From Azorinus chamasolen (Eukaryota > Mollusca > Bivalvia > Cardiida > Solecurtidae), in contig OY755241.1 in assembly GCA_963576725.1 (NCBI GenBank), positions 2,604,001 through 2,668,000 on the forward strand: 64,000 bases of DNA. Reading direction: 5' to 3'. Positions 1 through 9,428 of the stretch are shown here, in pieces. The position numbers were made by a program, and so were the translations under genes. The notes below the pieces were generated by a model that did not search any database, was not told the DNA's origin, and saw only the letters and a list, made by a program, of their open reading frames with translations. Numbering within the stretch: position 1 is the stretch's first letter; each line of letters begins with the position of its first letter.

Positions 1-98
1 CAATTTAAATCAAAACAAGATAAAAACGGTAAGAATTTTCTACAGCTTGGTGTTTAACTAACTGTATACTATCAGAATTTGACGAAAACCCAATCTGT

Positions 99-3000
99 TT
101 ACTTGACCTTTAAGGCGCACCGACCATGCTTGTCAGACTTTTTACTCTGATTACACATTTCGCAACCAGAAACATACTTCAGAACATCCTGTTTCATCCC
201 ATACCAGTGATACTTCTCTTTAAGACGCTCTCTGGTACGAGATGCACCCTGATGTCCTGCAGACGGAAGGTTGTGGTTTAAACCCATTGCCGTCTCCTGC
301 ATACCTTTAGGTAGCACTAACTTCTTATCGTCTGTGTCTGGATCATTACGATACAGAACACCATCAATTAGAAGAAAGAGCTCGCGATTCAGCCAATAGT
401 TCTTAGCAGCTGGACTTGCCCTAAACAACTTTGAGGGATCTGGATCCTCAACATCCTCTACCCAATCAATGATCACCTTAAGATCATTATCTTCTGACTG
501 AGCTCGTTTAAGCTCCTCTAGCGAGACACCCCAACTGGACAGAGATCCTACTTTGTAGGAACTCTGGCCATTGATAATTGGCTCACTATCTGATTTCTCT
601 GGTCTTGAGGCTTCTTTTGCCTCCTCTCTTTTCTGTCTACGGGTGGCAACAATGTTTATGCTGACCACCTCCGCATCACCAACAGATGTTGTCAACTCCC
701 AAGGGATCTGCAACAGAGCCTCTTCCAGGATCTGAGCATCCTCTTCGCACTGACTTGAGTGTGACCAGTGGAGTTGTTCACTCGCACTGGCACCTCCAGC
801 TTCCCTTGGACCGAAGATAACTTCTTCACTACAATTGGTTGGTTCAACCATAGCGGCATGATCCGTCTTGCCATTGTCGCAGCAATGACCTAAAGAGAAT
901 TCACCCGGGCCCCCGTGGATGGAATTCCCAGCCCCCTGACTGTCCAATACACTGACCGCAGCCACTCGGGCTTCAGACAGAGCATTGTTGGCCAATGGCA
1001 CAACATCATCCACATCCTCTGTGAAAGCGACCCAGTTCTTATGAGCCCTAGCACAGTATTCACAGCCCCCACAAGGTAACTCCCCGAGCCGCGCACATGC
1101 ACCATATGCTCCACACTCCCCAGAACTTGCCGGCTTTCTGGACAGTGCATCTGCATTGCTGTGCTCACGACCCGCCCGGTGCTTCAGCACCATGTTGTAC
1201 TGAGACAGCTCCTCAAGCCATCTCGCCAACTGACCCTGTGGCTCCTTGAATCTCATAAGCCATCTTAAACTTGAATGGTCGATTCTAACCACAAACGGTT
1301 TCCCTAACAAGTAGTGTCTGAACTGCCTAGTGAAGCGAACCACTGCAAGTAGCTCCTTCCTAGTAGTACAGTACCTGCGCTGTTCCTTCGTCAGCGCATA
1401 ACTACCATAAGCAATCACCCTCTCGGTACCATCTTGTACCTGCAGTAACTCTGCTCCTACAGCAAAATCACTGGCATCTGTATCTAAAATAAACTCATCC
1501 TTCAGGTTTGGCAATGCCAAAACTGGAGGTGACGAAAGGGCTTGCTTCAATGTTTCGAATGCACTAGACTGTTTTTCTGTCCATTCGAACTTTTTCTGAC
1601 CCGTCACTGCATAAAGAGGTTCTGACAATTTAGAGAAGTCCTTGACAAAGGCCCTGTGATAATTGGCCAATCCCATGAAACTCTCCACCTCCTTTGCCTT
1701 GGTCGGCACAGGCCAGTCTCTGACCACTTGAATATCATGTTCTGACATTTCAAGGCTATCCCCGGTAATATTTCTACCAAGGAACTCTACTTCCTTCTGA
1801 AAGAAGATACACTTCTTGGGTTTTAGTTTCAACCCATACTGTCTAAACCTTGCTAGAGCATCCCGCAGGTTCTGCAAGTGCTCTGTACAGCTTGAACCTA
1901 GTACCAAAATATCATCCAGGAATGCCAAGATTGTTTTCCATGACATGCCCCTGAAAACTAAGTTCATTATTCTAGCATATGTTGCTGGTGCTCCACACAG
2001 GCCAAATCCCATTTGTACATGCTCAAATAAACCGTACTTGGTTATAAAGGCCGTTTTCTTTCGGTCTTCTTCTCGTATAGGGACTTGCCAATAGGCCGAA
2101 TTAGCATCTAGTTTAGAAAACCAGACACTGCCTGCTAGGGTGTCGAGACAATCATCCACCAATGGTAAAGGAAATACATCCTTAGTGGTAACAGAGTTTA
2201 AGGCGCGATAATCTATGCACCACCTAACTGTTCCATCCCGTTTACGGATGAGAACAGGTGCTGATGCCCAGTCTGATGTAGACTCTTGAATCACACCTGC
2301 TTTCAGCATCTTCTCCAAGTGAACTTCCTCTTCCCCCGCAAAGCAAGCAGGAGTTCGTCTCATGCGTTGCTTTATGGGCCTTGCATCTCCAGTATCAATT
2401 GTATGTTCAATTGTACTGAAACCTCCCAGGTCGAATTCGTTTTTGGCGAAAACGTCCTGGTTTTCTACTAGGAGTTGTGCGAGTTGTTCACTCTGTTCTT
2501 TATCTAAGTGTTTGCATGATTCATCAAACACCGATTGGAGATGTTCTGGAACTTGATCACACTGAGGATCGGTTAACCTCGGTGTGGGGTTGTTGGTCTC
2601 TTCGACATGCCTAACATGTATAGATTTCCCAGAATCTGTCGGTTCGGCAGAACCTGGGGCCTCATCCTGCAAATATTCACCTACGGGATAAGCCCTACCT
2701 ATTTCTACACCCTTGGCTACAAGCTTATATCTGTCACTTGGGTTGACGACACACATTACAGGCATTTCATCTCCTTCCCTAACCACTCTAGGAATCAGAA
2801 GCTTGCCCCTATACTTACCAATAGGTTCTACTACATAATCAGCAAGGGTTCTGTCCATCTTACACTGTATTTGTGCTACAGAGTTAGGGGGAATCACTCT
2901 CCTCTTAGCCACGGTGACCCGTGCCACCTGTGGGTCGCTGATTCTTGCATCACCATCTAATGTAATGCTCATGCCATCAAAGTACAGGATACCTTTAGCC

Positions 3001-3422
3001 AAGTCCAATATGGCCTTGCCTACACCGTGTAGTACATCAAAACCTAACAACATATCCTGTTCTATGGGGGCTACATACACATTTTCTGTGTACCATTTCG
3101 AACCAATCCTAAGTTTGATAGGACCAGCTACGAAACCAGACATTCCCATATCTCTACCTGCAGCCAAAAGCTTCACAGTTCTAAGCTTACTGGGCCTATT
3201 TCTGAGCGAGTTGTACACGCGATCAGAAATAATTGTTACCTGTGCTGCAGTGTCAACGACAGCTTTGACCGATTTATCCCCTACTTGCACACCAATGGCA
3301 TACTGGGAGATCGATCTCATCTGACACACAAGTACCTCCTCTGGTTCTGCCTTACCGCCCTTAACATGTTCTGAAAGGGAAGCAGCTTGCTGTTGTGGTA
3401 CCTGTTGTTTTTCAGTAGACAA
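99..3422 (-). CDS. pol: Ty3/gypsy-class retrotransposon Pol (protease-RT-RNase H, truncated integrase)
   Basis: Pol polyprotein of an LTR retrotransposon, which would convert element RNA to cDNA. Along about 1107 codons I see a retropepsin-like site DTAA near residue 57, in place of the usual DS/TG. An RT domain follows with FLDD at residues 501-504 (1911..1922), then RNase H with DTDASDF near residue 647. An integrase zinc-binding HHCC region occupies the last 50 or so residues, ending at a TAA (99..101). No DDE catalytic core follows, so integrase is truncated or disrupted. The first triplet of the open frame is TTG and no good ATG is evident. The frame is open up to about 3521, overlaps the end of gag and lies in -1 relative to it, which suggests expression as a Gag-Pol fusion. 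I see no textbook slippery heptamer in the overlap. Family assignment is firm; clade (Mag-like?) is a guess. Confidence 0.88.
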   Translation of the reverse strand: MSTEKQQVPQQQAASLSEHVKGGKAEPEEVLVCQMRSISQYAIGVQVGDKSVKAVVDTAAQVTIISDRVYNSLRNRPSKLRTVKLLAAGRDMGMSGFVAGPIKLRIGSKWYTENVYVAPIEQDMLLGFDVLHGVGKAILDLAKGILYFDGMSITLDGDARISDPQVARVTVAKRRVIPPNSVAQIQCKMDRTLADYVVEPIGKYRGKLLIPRVVREGDEMPVMCVVNPSDRYKLVAKGVEIGRAYPVGEYLQDEAPGSAEPTDSGKSIHVRHVEETNNPTPRLTDPQCDQVPEHLQSVFDESCKHLDKEQSEQLAQLLVENQDVFAKNEFDLGGFSTIEHTIDTGDARPIKQRMRRTPACFAGEEEVHLEKMLKAGVIQESTSDWASAPVLIRKRDGTVRWCIDYRALNSVTTKDVFPLPLVDDCLDTLAGSVWFSKLDANSAYWQVPIREEDRKKTAFITKYGLFEHVQMGFGLCGAPATYARIMNLVFRGMSWKTILAFLDDILVLGSSCTEHLQNLRDALARFRQYGLKLKPKKCIFFQKEVEFLGRNITGDSLEMSEHDIQVVRDWPVPTKAKEVESFMGLANYHRAFVKDFSKLSEPLYAVTGQKKFEWTEKQSSAFETLKQALSSPPVLALPNLKDEFILDTDASDFAVGAELLQVQDGTERVIAYGSYALTKEQRRYCTTRKELLAVVRFTRQFRHYLLGKPFVVRIDHSSLRWLMRFKEPQGQLARWLEELSQYNMVLKHRAGREHSNADALSRKPASSGECGAYGACARLGELPCGGCEYCARAHKNWVAFTEDVDDVVPLANNALSEARVAAVSVLDSQGAGNSIHGGPGEFSLGHCCDNGKTDHAAMVEPTNCSEEVIFGPREAGGASASEQLHWSHSSQCEEDAQILEEALLQIPWELTTSVGDAEVVSINIVATRRQKREEAKEASRPEKSDSEPIINGQSSYKVGSLSSWGVSLEELKRAQSEDNDLKVIIDWVEDVEDPDPSKLFRASPAAKNYWLNRELFLLIDGVLYRNDPDTDDKKLVLPKGMQETAMGLNHNLPSAGHQGASRTRERLKEKYHWYGMKQDVLKYVSGCEMCNQSKKSDKHGRCALKVK

Positions 3423-3457
3423 TTGTTCATTGTCAACCGAAACTTCACCTTTTTGGC

Positions 3458-5149
3458 CTATGAATTTCTGGGTCCAGGGCCGGCCGCCTTCCCTGACCCG
3501 TGACCTTTTACCTGTGGGTTGCTATACCTTAGTTTAGGACACTCTCTTTTAAAATGCCCTACTTCGCCACAGAAGTAACACGCCTTCGATGATGGTCTAA
3601 ACCGTGGTTTAGGTTGATGACCACCACTGTCTACCTTCTCTCTAATTGTTTTCTGGAGACGGTGCTCAAGATCCTGCAGAGCTTGCATAAAGTCAGGAGT
3701 AGAAGCCTGTTCGGCCGCTTCCGACTTTACCTGGTTCACCGCTTGATAAGGGTCGTCGAAGCCTGGTTTACGGCTCGCCCCCTTTGACTTACCAAACATT
3801 GCAGAATGCACCTGCTGGTACTTTCGTACCAGCTGAATTGCAGACTGCACACTCTTTGGGCTCTGCATACATACATGATGGCCAGCCTCCCTATCCAGCA
3901 TTCCTTGACAGAAGCGGTTTACTGCCAGTTCGGCCGTAAACTTCTCTGGTAACCCCTTATATGCCCTACCCGACAGGGTTAGGACACGGTCTGCCCAGTC
4001 CTCTAAAGACTCACCTGTGTTTTGGATGGCCTGTTGAAATCGTGCCTGCGCTGTCGCTGGCACCTCCTGCTCACCAAACCAATCCTCCAGTTTCTGCAGC
4101 AAACTACTGTAAGTTAGCTGTTCGCTACCATCAGTAATTACTGCATAATAATCTAGAGCCTTACCTTTCAGACTCCAACACAGGCAGTTGAGGCAGTCCT
4201 CTTCTGTCCACCCGCATGTCGTTGCATAACGGATGAACTGCAACTTGAAAGCCTTCCAGTTGCCCTTTCCATCATAGGTTAGCTGCTTTGGGATAGTAGC
4301 AAGCAGTTCTTTTGCCTGCAACTTCCTACTAACGTTTGCTGGTGCTGGTGCTGGTAGACCAAACAGACTCCTATAACTGCTGGTAGGTGCTGGCAGTTGA
4401 GACACCATACCAGTAGTTCTTACTGGTGACTCCACCCTTACATGCTTGGGCGAGGATCTGACAAACGAACTAGGTTGTGGGTTAAACCTACTTACCGGTG
4501 TGGAAGTGAACACTGGTTGTGGTATGTGTACCACCGGTGTGTCCGGAAGCACCTCAGCTACAGTGTCCACAAACTCCTCGTCCGACGTCTCAGAAGTAGT
4601 GACTGGCTTACTTACCTTTGGGTTGCTTGGTTTTGCAACCACGTGCTGGGGTACGTCAGGGAGCAGATCAAACATTGAATTGAGGTCTGCCCTCTGTTGA
4701 CGAAGACGCCTACTTTTAAACTTACCCTGAGACCTTGGCTCTAGTTTAACAGCCACAGGTTGAGGCATGGAGGGTAGCCATTTTTTGGCTGATGTATACA
4801 GGTTGCTAAACCAACCTGCCACCGCATTCACTGCATCAGCTGTCCGATTAGCAGCTGGTATTTCTTCTGCTTCCGACGAAAACGACGAATCTGTTTCTGA
4901 TTCGACCTGGCAGTTGTCGTTTGGTGAAAAATCGACTAACTGTAATTCTTCCTCAGAAAATACACGCCGTGATATCGTGCTTAAGATATCAGGCGTAATA
5001 TTTCCTGAGCTGCGCCTCACTGCTACAATGGCATTAGCCAGTTTACGGCCAATGCCAGGAATGGCTGCCAGCTCTCCCGCTGAAGCAAAGTTTATTGCGA
5101 CAGCGTTCATTGCTGCATCAGGTGCCTGTGCGATGTCTGCTTCAGCCAT
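3458..5149 (-). CDS. gag: Retrotransposon Gag-like protein with zinc knuckle and N-terminal HhH
   Basis: Structural Gag protein of the same element, 563 codons from an ATG at 5149 to TAG at 3460..3458. The middle (about residues 280-440) resembles a retrotransposon Gag capsid domain rich in Trp/Leu helices (W-K-A-F-K, WSLKGKALDYY). A CCHC zinc knuckle, C-x2-C-x4-H-x4-C, sits near residues 522-535 and would bind RNA. Residues about 27-45 contain IPGIGRKLANAIV, the signature of a helix-hairpin-helix nucleic-acid-binding motif, which is unusual at a Gag N-terminus. A Ser/Pro-rich low-complexity stretch separates it from the capsid domain. pol starts immediately downstream in the -1 frame. The reading frame is intact, suggesting a fairly young insertion even though integrase is cut short. 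Confidence 0.85.
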   Translation of the reverse strand: MAEADIAQAPDAAMNAVAINFASAGELAAIPGIGRKLANAIVAVRRSSGNITPDILSTISRRVFSEEELQLVDFSPNDNCQVESETDSSFSSEAEEIPAANRTADAVNAVAGWFSNLYTSAKKWLPSMPQPVAVKLEPRSQGKFKSRRLRQQRADLNSMFDLLPDVPQHVVAKPSNPKVSKPVTTSETSDEEFVDTVAEVLPDTPVVHIPQPVFTSTPVSRFNPQPSSFVRSSPKHVRVESPVRTTGMVSQLPAPTSSYRSLFGLPAPAPANVSRKLQAKELLATIPKQLTYDGKGNWKAFKLQFIRYATTCGWTEEDCLNCLCWSLKGKALDYYAVITDGSEQLTYSSLLQKLEDWFGEQEVPATAQARFQQAIQNTGESLEDWADRVLTLSGRAYKGLPEKFTAELAVNRFCQGMLDREAGHHVCMQSPKSVQSAIQLVRKYQQVHSAMFGKSKGASRKPGFDDPYQAVNQVKSEAAEQASTPDFMQALQDLEHRLQKTIREKVDSGGHQPKPRFRPSSKACYFCGEVGHFKRECPKLRYSNPQVKGHGSGKAAGPGPRNS

Positions 5150-6282
5150 TATTTATTTATTTATTTTTTTCAAAAATAATCAAAAGCAGAATATACCAAA
5201 GTTACATTCAAAACACAACTAAGGCAACACTCGTGGCAGTTATCGATAATAATTAATACTATCAATAACAAAATTGATTGATGCTATAAGAAATATCGGT
5301 TAAATTTCTCGCAGCGTAATCAATGTAAAAACCGTTGGCACTTACAGTCGACGGCAAGTATTTCAAGCCCAAATACTGCAAAACCAACGTGCAAAATACC
5401 GTATCTGTTCGATAGGTAGTATTTGTACAAAGGTCCTTCGTTTATGGACTACTTATTTAACACTGAACAGGTTCGAGTGCAATGGCAATTTTGGCCAAAA
5501 ACAATTTCAAACCCGACGTAGCGTTCAGTCAAATAAACCCGGAATAAATTCGATCCGGAACCGCTGCCACCAATATTGAACCTCAGGAGATCCTAAGTAT
5601 TCAACCAAATAAGTTTCTACTTACCGATGTTCGACTGCAAGGCCTGATTTTCACAGATAGATCTTCAAGCTTGTAGCACTGCTGAATCAATATGGCGCCT
5701 GGAATCTTCTGAGTTCCCGCCGAAATCACCAGACTCCTCCGCAAGAGCTACTTCCGGTTGACGGGTTCTCGAGATATTAAGTAAGGTACGACGCGTCTGA
5801 GGACGAATGCATTCAGCCACTACACATATGACAAAGAGCTATCATTTACCTCTCAAGCTCTGCGGACATGCATACAGATCCGAAATGCAGGCGAATTTTC
5901 GTGCAATTAGCAGATTTAAATATCTTTCAGGCAACTATGAGTCACGTGACCCACTTCCTTTACAATAACAACATCCGGGTGCCTGTTATCTTGCTTACCC
6001 TATAAGCGTTAACGAGAACGCAGGGCACCATCCCTCGGTCAATCAGGTGCCTAGTTACTAAGTAGAAACTAGGTCACGTTGTTGCGACTTCTCGTCCGAG
6101 TAAGAAAAATCAGCTTATTTTGTAGGAATTTCACGTCGGCACTGGCTATGGCGTATCAAAAGTTATATTATTTGAAAAGTACAATGTCCCAGCTTCATGT
6201 TTGTACCAAATATTAGTGGTTATTCCATCTTGGCTGCCCAAACCCGGGTGTTATTTCGAATCGGTCGTGAAATTTGCGAATC
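5150..6282. other. Non-coding leader/LTR region of the gypsy element and flank
   Basis: This stretch lacks convincing ORFs. Its lower part (to about 5550) is the untranslated leader of the minus-strand retrotransposon. The part above the candidate primer-binding site probably holds the 5' LTR and then flanking host sequence. I found no paired LTR and no other gene signal. Confidence 0.4.
5552..5573 (-). other. Candidate primer-binding site / 5' LTR boundary of the gypsy element
   Basis: On the minus strand TGGTGGCAGCGG lies about 400 bp upstream of gag. It is preceded after a 4-nt spacer by a CA dinucleotide, the expected order LTR(…CA)-spacer-PBS(TGG…). The TGG start would pair with a tRNA CCA end, but I cannot name the tRNA. 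No second LTR is in the window, so the LTR outer boundary (somewhere between 5.57 and about 6.2 kb) cannot be fixed. Confidence 0.4.
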
Positions 6283-6430
6283 GGTATGTAGCCGGGTAGA
6301 GATTATGGTCAAATAAGTTGATAGGCTTTACTGTGTGACTTGGTAGCTCAGTCGGTAGAGTGTTGGCATGGTAAGCCAGAGGCCCTGGGTTCGAGTCCCA
6401 GTCGAGTCACAACTTTTTCACCATGTTACA
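6283..6430 (+). repeat. tRNA-containing dispersed repeat, copy A
   Basis: First of three copies of a roughly 150-bp unit (others at 40821..40974 and 41091..41254). All share about 45 bp upstream of the tRNA-like part (GTAGC-GGGTAGAGATT-TGGT), the tRNA-like body, a T5 run that could stop RNA polymerase III, and the tail CATGTTACA. Homology fades outside these limits. Because the flanks are conserved, this behaves as a SINE-like or duplicated unit rather than a lone tRNA gene. Confidence 0.7.
6337..6409 (+). tRNA. tRNA-Thr(GGT)-like sequence, intact cloverleaf
   Basis: The sequence folds into a canonical cloverleaf. The acceptor is GACTTGG/TCGAGTC with two G-U pairs. The D arm is GCTC/GAGT, and the anticodon stem TTGGC/GCCAG encloses the loop ATGGTAA. 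A 5-nt variable loop follows, then T stem CTGGG/CCCAG with loop TTCGAGT and discriminator A. Internal boxes A (TAGCTCAGTCGG) and B (GGTTCGAGTCC) are good and T5 lies just downstream, so RNA polymerase III transcription is plausible. The anticodon at 6370..6372 reads GGT (Thr). Animals normally use AGT for this codon box, and the sequence sits in a dispersed repeat, so it may be a SINE head or pseudogene rather than a working tRNA. Confidence 0.6.
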
Positions 6431-6608
6431 GGTAGTTAGACCTCTTGTATATAACACTAAATCGACCCAATCATTTTTTTTACTTTTTAGACCATCTAGA
6501 CCCACGAAATGGCTTCCTGCGACTCAGACAGCTGCCTAAGCCACGCCACTAAAGGGTCTACTGTTTGCAAAGTATGGAGTAAAGCGTTAATGTCATTTCT
6601 GTTTGTAC

Positions 6609-6781
6609 CTCAGAAAATCTTCTACTGTTGAATAGCCAATCCCTCTGTAGTCTAGTGGCACACCAATGAATGTATGGAAGTCCCTTGTCAACTCTTGTAC
6701 CGTCAGCTCCACGGGCGAGGAAACCAGCAGAGCACGCACGTGTTTTTTCAAGTTATTTTTCTTTTCTGCAAAGTCTGTCAT
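6609..6781 (-). CDS. LOTUS/OST-HTH domain exon (TDRD5/TDRD7-like, first coding exon)
   Basis: A 57-codon segment starting at ATG 6781 encodes most of a LOTUS (OST-HTH) domain. Features are LKKHVRALL in helix 1, ELTVQELTRDFHTFIG in the winged-helix core, and GYSTVEDFLR, the family's G-Y/F-x-(S/T)-x(3)-F-L signature. LOTUS domains occur in TDRD5, TDRD7, Oskar and MARF1. They bind Vasa-type helicases or RNA in germ granules and the piRNA pathway. The domain is cut at CTGAG|GTACAA, a good splice donor (GT at 6608..6607), which is where LOTUS domains would continue into the next exon. An in-frame stop lies upstream of the ATG. The sequence before it (TTTAACAG|G) could alternatively be an acceptor. 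No further exon was recognised in the window, so the gene continues beyond position 1 and the gypsy element would sit in its intron in the same orientation. Confidence 0.68.
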
Positions 6782-6789
6782 CCTGTTAA

Positions 6790-8152
6790 ACTATTGCAAG
6801 ATGAAGCATTATATATTGATAACGGTATATTATAATACTAATAGGTGTGCAAGGAAGACACACGTAAATTATTGACTATTCATTCTCGCTTTTCATATAG
6901 CAAATTGCACACTTTCCTTTTAAAAGATAAAATCTGTTTGTTAGCCGATATTTCGAAGTTGAATTACAGTGCATCGTAAGTTTTTTTTGTATTTAAAAAA
7001 AATAGACAAAAAGCGTACTTTAAATTGTTATGTAGCTTGTTTAATTAATTATTATAACCAGTTATCAGTTTCATATTAGCCGAAAACTTTAGTTCGAAAC
7101 AGAGGCTTGTCTCATGTAAACAAATTACAAAAAGGGACATATAATTGCCGGGCCTGACTGTGAATTTCAGTGACAAAAACCCCCACAATAAACCCCCCCA
7201 AAAAACCCACAACAACAACAACCAAGAAAACATACAACGAAGATCGTGAAATATAAAGTGAGACATGCAATTTTCTGTTTTTATTACTTTAAAGTTTAAT
7301 TTCCTTTCACAGATTGTTTAGAATTCAATCGCATGTCCTTCGCCATACTTCCCGCGGTTTACACCTGCTCTTTCAATTTCGGACTAAAATCACAACTGTC
7401 TTTTGCCCTACCAAACTTCTACCCCAGCTCGGAGTTAATGAATTAATTTATCTAGGCGTCGATTGTATTATTCGTTTTGCAAATGGGTGCGAATGTGTAC
7501 CTTAAATGTTCGAATCAGATAATTAGATGATTTTGTGAAATATTGTTAAAATTGCAATGAAAGTCGTATTAATCATCATTACCATCATTAGATGAAGATG
7601 ATACCGACCCAGGTCGATTAATTCTCATATCAACCGACCAAAAAGGCGACGAATGTCCTACTACAGATATATAGATGATACAAGAAAATCACGCCAATGA
7701 CATGGTTATTTTTTGTTTTGTTTTTTCAGCGGCTAGCTGTCTATTTTCACTTTTGTTCTAGTTTTCCACCAATGAGAAACTATGTTACATTGTAATTTGC
7801 ATATGACCTACGAGTATTTAGTAGTAAACTGTATTTTCATTGGTGAATACCTTGACTGGCATACAACCTTTTTATATGCCTCTACACTTTGCCAAACTAT
7901 GTAAAATTCTGATATACAGTCTGCTAACGTGTCGAATTTCCTGGGGTAATTATTACGATATTGTTACGATATGGCAGTTATTTCAAACACCATGTTTTAT
8001 GATAATTAGCTGCTTCGGCCTCGCAAATTGAATTCAATGCAATAATTAACATAATCACAACACATGTAAGGCACCTTGTTACACAGACATGTTCTATAAA
8101 CTTCTTAGAGTTCAGTCAAAAGGCCATATAGTACAGAAAATCATTACACTAA
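6790..8152. other. No gene recognised; AT-rich flank
   Basis: AT-rich sequence with short ORFs only. I see no domain, no repeat copy found elsewhere in the window and no RNA structure. It may hold the promoter or 5' UTR of the minus-strand LOTUS gene near its lower end. Confidence 0.4.
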
Positions 8153-8199
8153 ACTCCTTGCACTAAACTCAACATAAGTTATTTAAAGTAATGTCACAG

Positions 8200-8446
8200 A
8201 TGCAAGGGCTTCCTTGCACTTAAGCAAACAAATTCACTTGCACTCAGATATTAGGACAAAGCTACGGAACATTCATATATGTAGGGATTAATAAAGGAAA
8301 TAAATACATGTACTAGATGCAAGGGCATCCTTGCACTTCAACACATTTGGAGTAATACTTAGTCTTCGGCAGCTGCAAGGGTATCCTTGCACTCCAGTGA
8401 AAGCAACTGTTAGATAGGCCATTAGATGCAAGGGCTTCCTTGCACT
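8200..8446 (+). repeat. Cluster of four TGCAAGG…CCTTGCA hairpins
   Basis: Four near-identical short palindromes occur at 8200..8220, 8316..8337, 8373..8393 and 8424..8446. Each has a 7-8 bp stem and a loop of about 4 nt (GCTT, GCAT or GTAT). Partial half-sites (CTTGCACT) also occur around 8157 and 8236. They lie just upstream of the first LINE ORF and could be its 5' UTR or promoter repeats, or an independent regulatory array. Confidence 0.7.
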
Positions 8447-8468
8447 ACTTTTTTAACATAAAAGTTTT

Positions 8469-8544
8469 CAAAAATGAGTCATGCAGGAAACACCACATAC
8501 AGAACAAACACTCGCCCGAACAGCAACACAAGGAAACAGCAAAT
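8469..8544 (+). repeat. 76-bp direct repeat, donor copy in LINE 5' region
   Basis: This 76-nt segment, directly upstream of the esterase ORF, recurs base-for-base at 10680..10755 inside the endonuclease region of the same element. The sequences adjoining the two copies differ. Confidence 0.95.
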
Positions 8545-8653
8545 GTACATAACTAGAAAAAACAACAAGAGACACACAAAGACAAAACACACATACAATA
8601 GGAGGAAGATGGAAGTACCGCCTTGAAAATTCTTCTTGTAAATAAAAACTTGG

Positions 8654-9397
8654 ATGTCAAATACAAAGTTGGAAAAAACGGCCGACTTACTGAGACGGAA
8701 GATAGACGGTGAACTACGGGAGCTAAGGAATAGACGCTCAACTACCACATGTATCTGCTTATCTGATAGCAAGGGGAGATACCTTGAAAGAGTTAGGGAA
8801 GAGTTACCGGAGAGGGTATCCAGGAATATCTATTGGTGGCATCGCAGTGGGGCCAAGATAAATGAGAAGCTGAACTGGGTTAGAGCAAATTTCGATCGAG
8901 AAACGATCCACTTCAATAATATTATTGTATACCTATGGTTAGGGACGTGCGATCTAACAGACAAGACTCAAGGAGGAAGAATAAAACTGCAAAATCAAGA
9001 AAATATAGACTACATCACAGAAAAATACAAAGAAATTAGACAATTTATCGAAGCCCGAGGTCACAGAGCAGTTATTCTTGAAACACCATATTTCTCTATC
9101 AGTAAATGGAACCAGCACAAAGGACAAGAAACTGACAATCCAGAAGAAGACAGACAACTGAAATTAAGAATAAACATACTGAACGAACGTATCAAGCAGC
9201 TAAATGTAGAAAGAAATATTACAACAACCAGATTCAACCCAGATTTAGAAAAAAGCAGGCGTCTAAGACATTCAGGGAATACCCATACAGAATATTATAC
9301 AAATTTTAAACTGTTTCCTGACGGCATACATCCAGGACTAAAGCTATCCAGAGTCTGGTTCCTCAAAATAGTCAGAAGCTGGCTCCAATTACAGTAA
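8654..9397 (+). CDS. LINE accessory ORF: SGNH/GDSL-type esterase domain
   Basis: An intact 247-codon ORF begins ATG 8654. Its layout fits the SGNH-hydrolase fold. Block I is CLSDSKG with candidate nucleophile Ser39. Block III is LGTCDLT (residues 96-102), standing in for the GxND motif. Block V is FPDGIHPG with Asp223 and His226 as candidate catalytic partners. Esterase domains are known in ORF1 proteins of CR1-like LINEs and have been proposed to act on lipids or membranes. Here the esterase is a separate ORF 31 nt upstream of the next ATG rather than fused to the PHD-containing protein. The C-terminus after the His block is short and complete. It is the only undamaged reading frame of this LINE. 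Confidence 0.75.
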   Translation: MSNTKLEKTADLLRRKIDGELRELRNRRSTTTCICLSDSKGRYLERVREELPERVSRNIYWWHRSGAKINEKLNWVRANFDRETIHFNNIIVYLWLGTCDLTDKTQGGRIKLQNQENIDYITEKYKEIRQFIEARGHRAVILETPYFSISKWNQHKGQETDNPEEDRQLKLRINILNERIKQLNVERNITTTRFNPDLEKSRRLRHSGNTHTEYYTNFKLFPDGIHPGLKLSRVWFLKIVRSWLQLQ

Positions 9398-9428
9398 TTT
9401 GGTTCAAAAAACGGTAATCTTCACAGTC

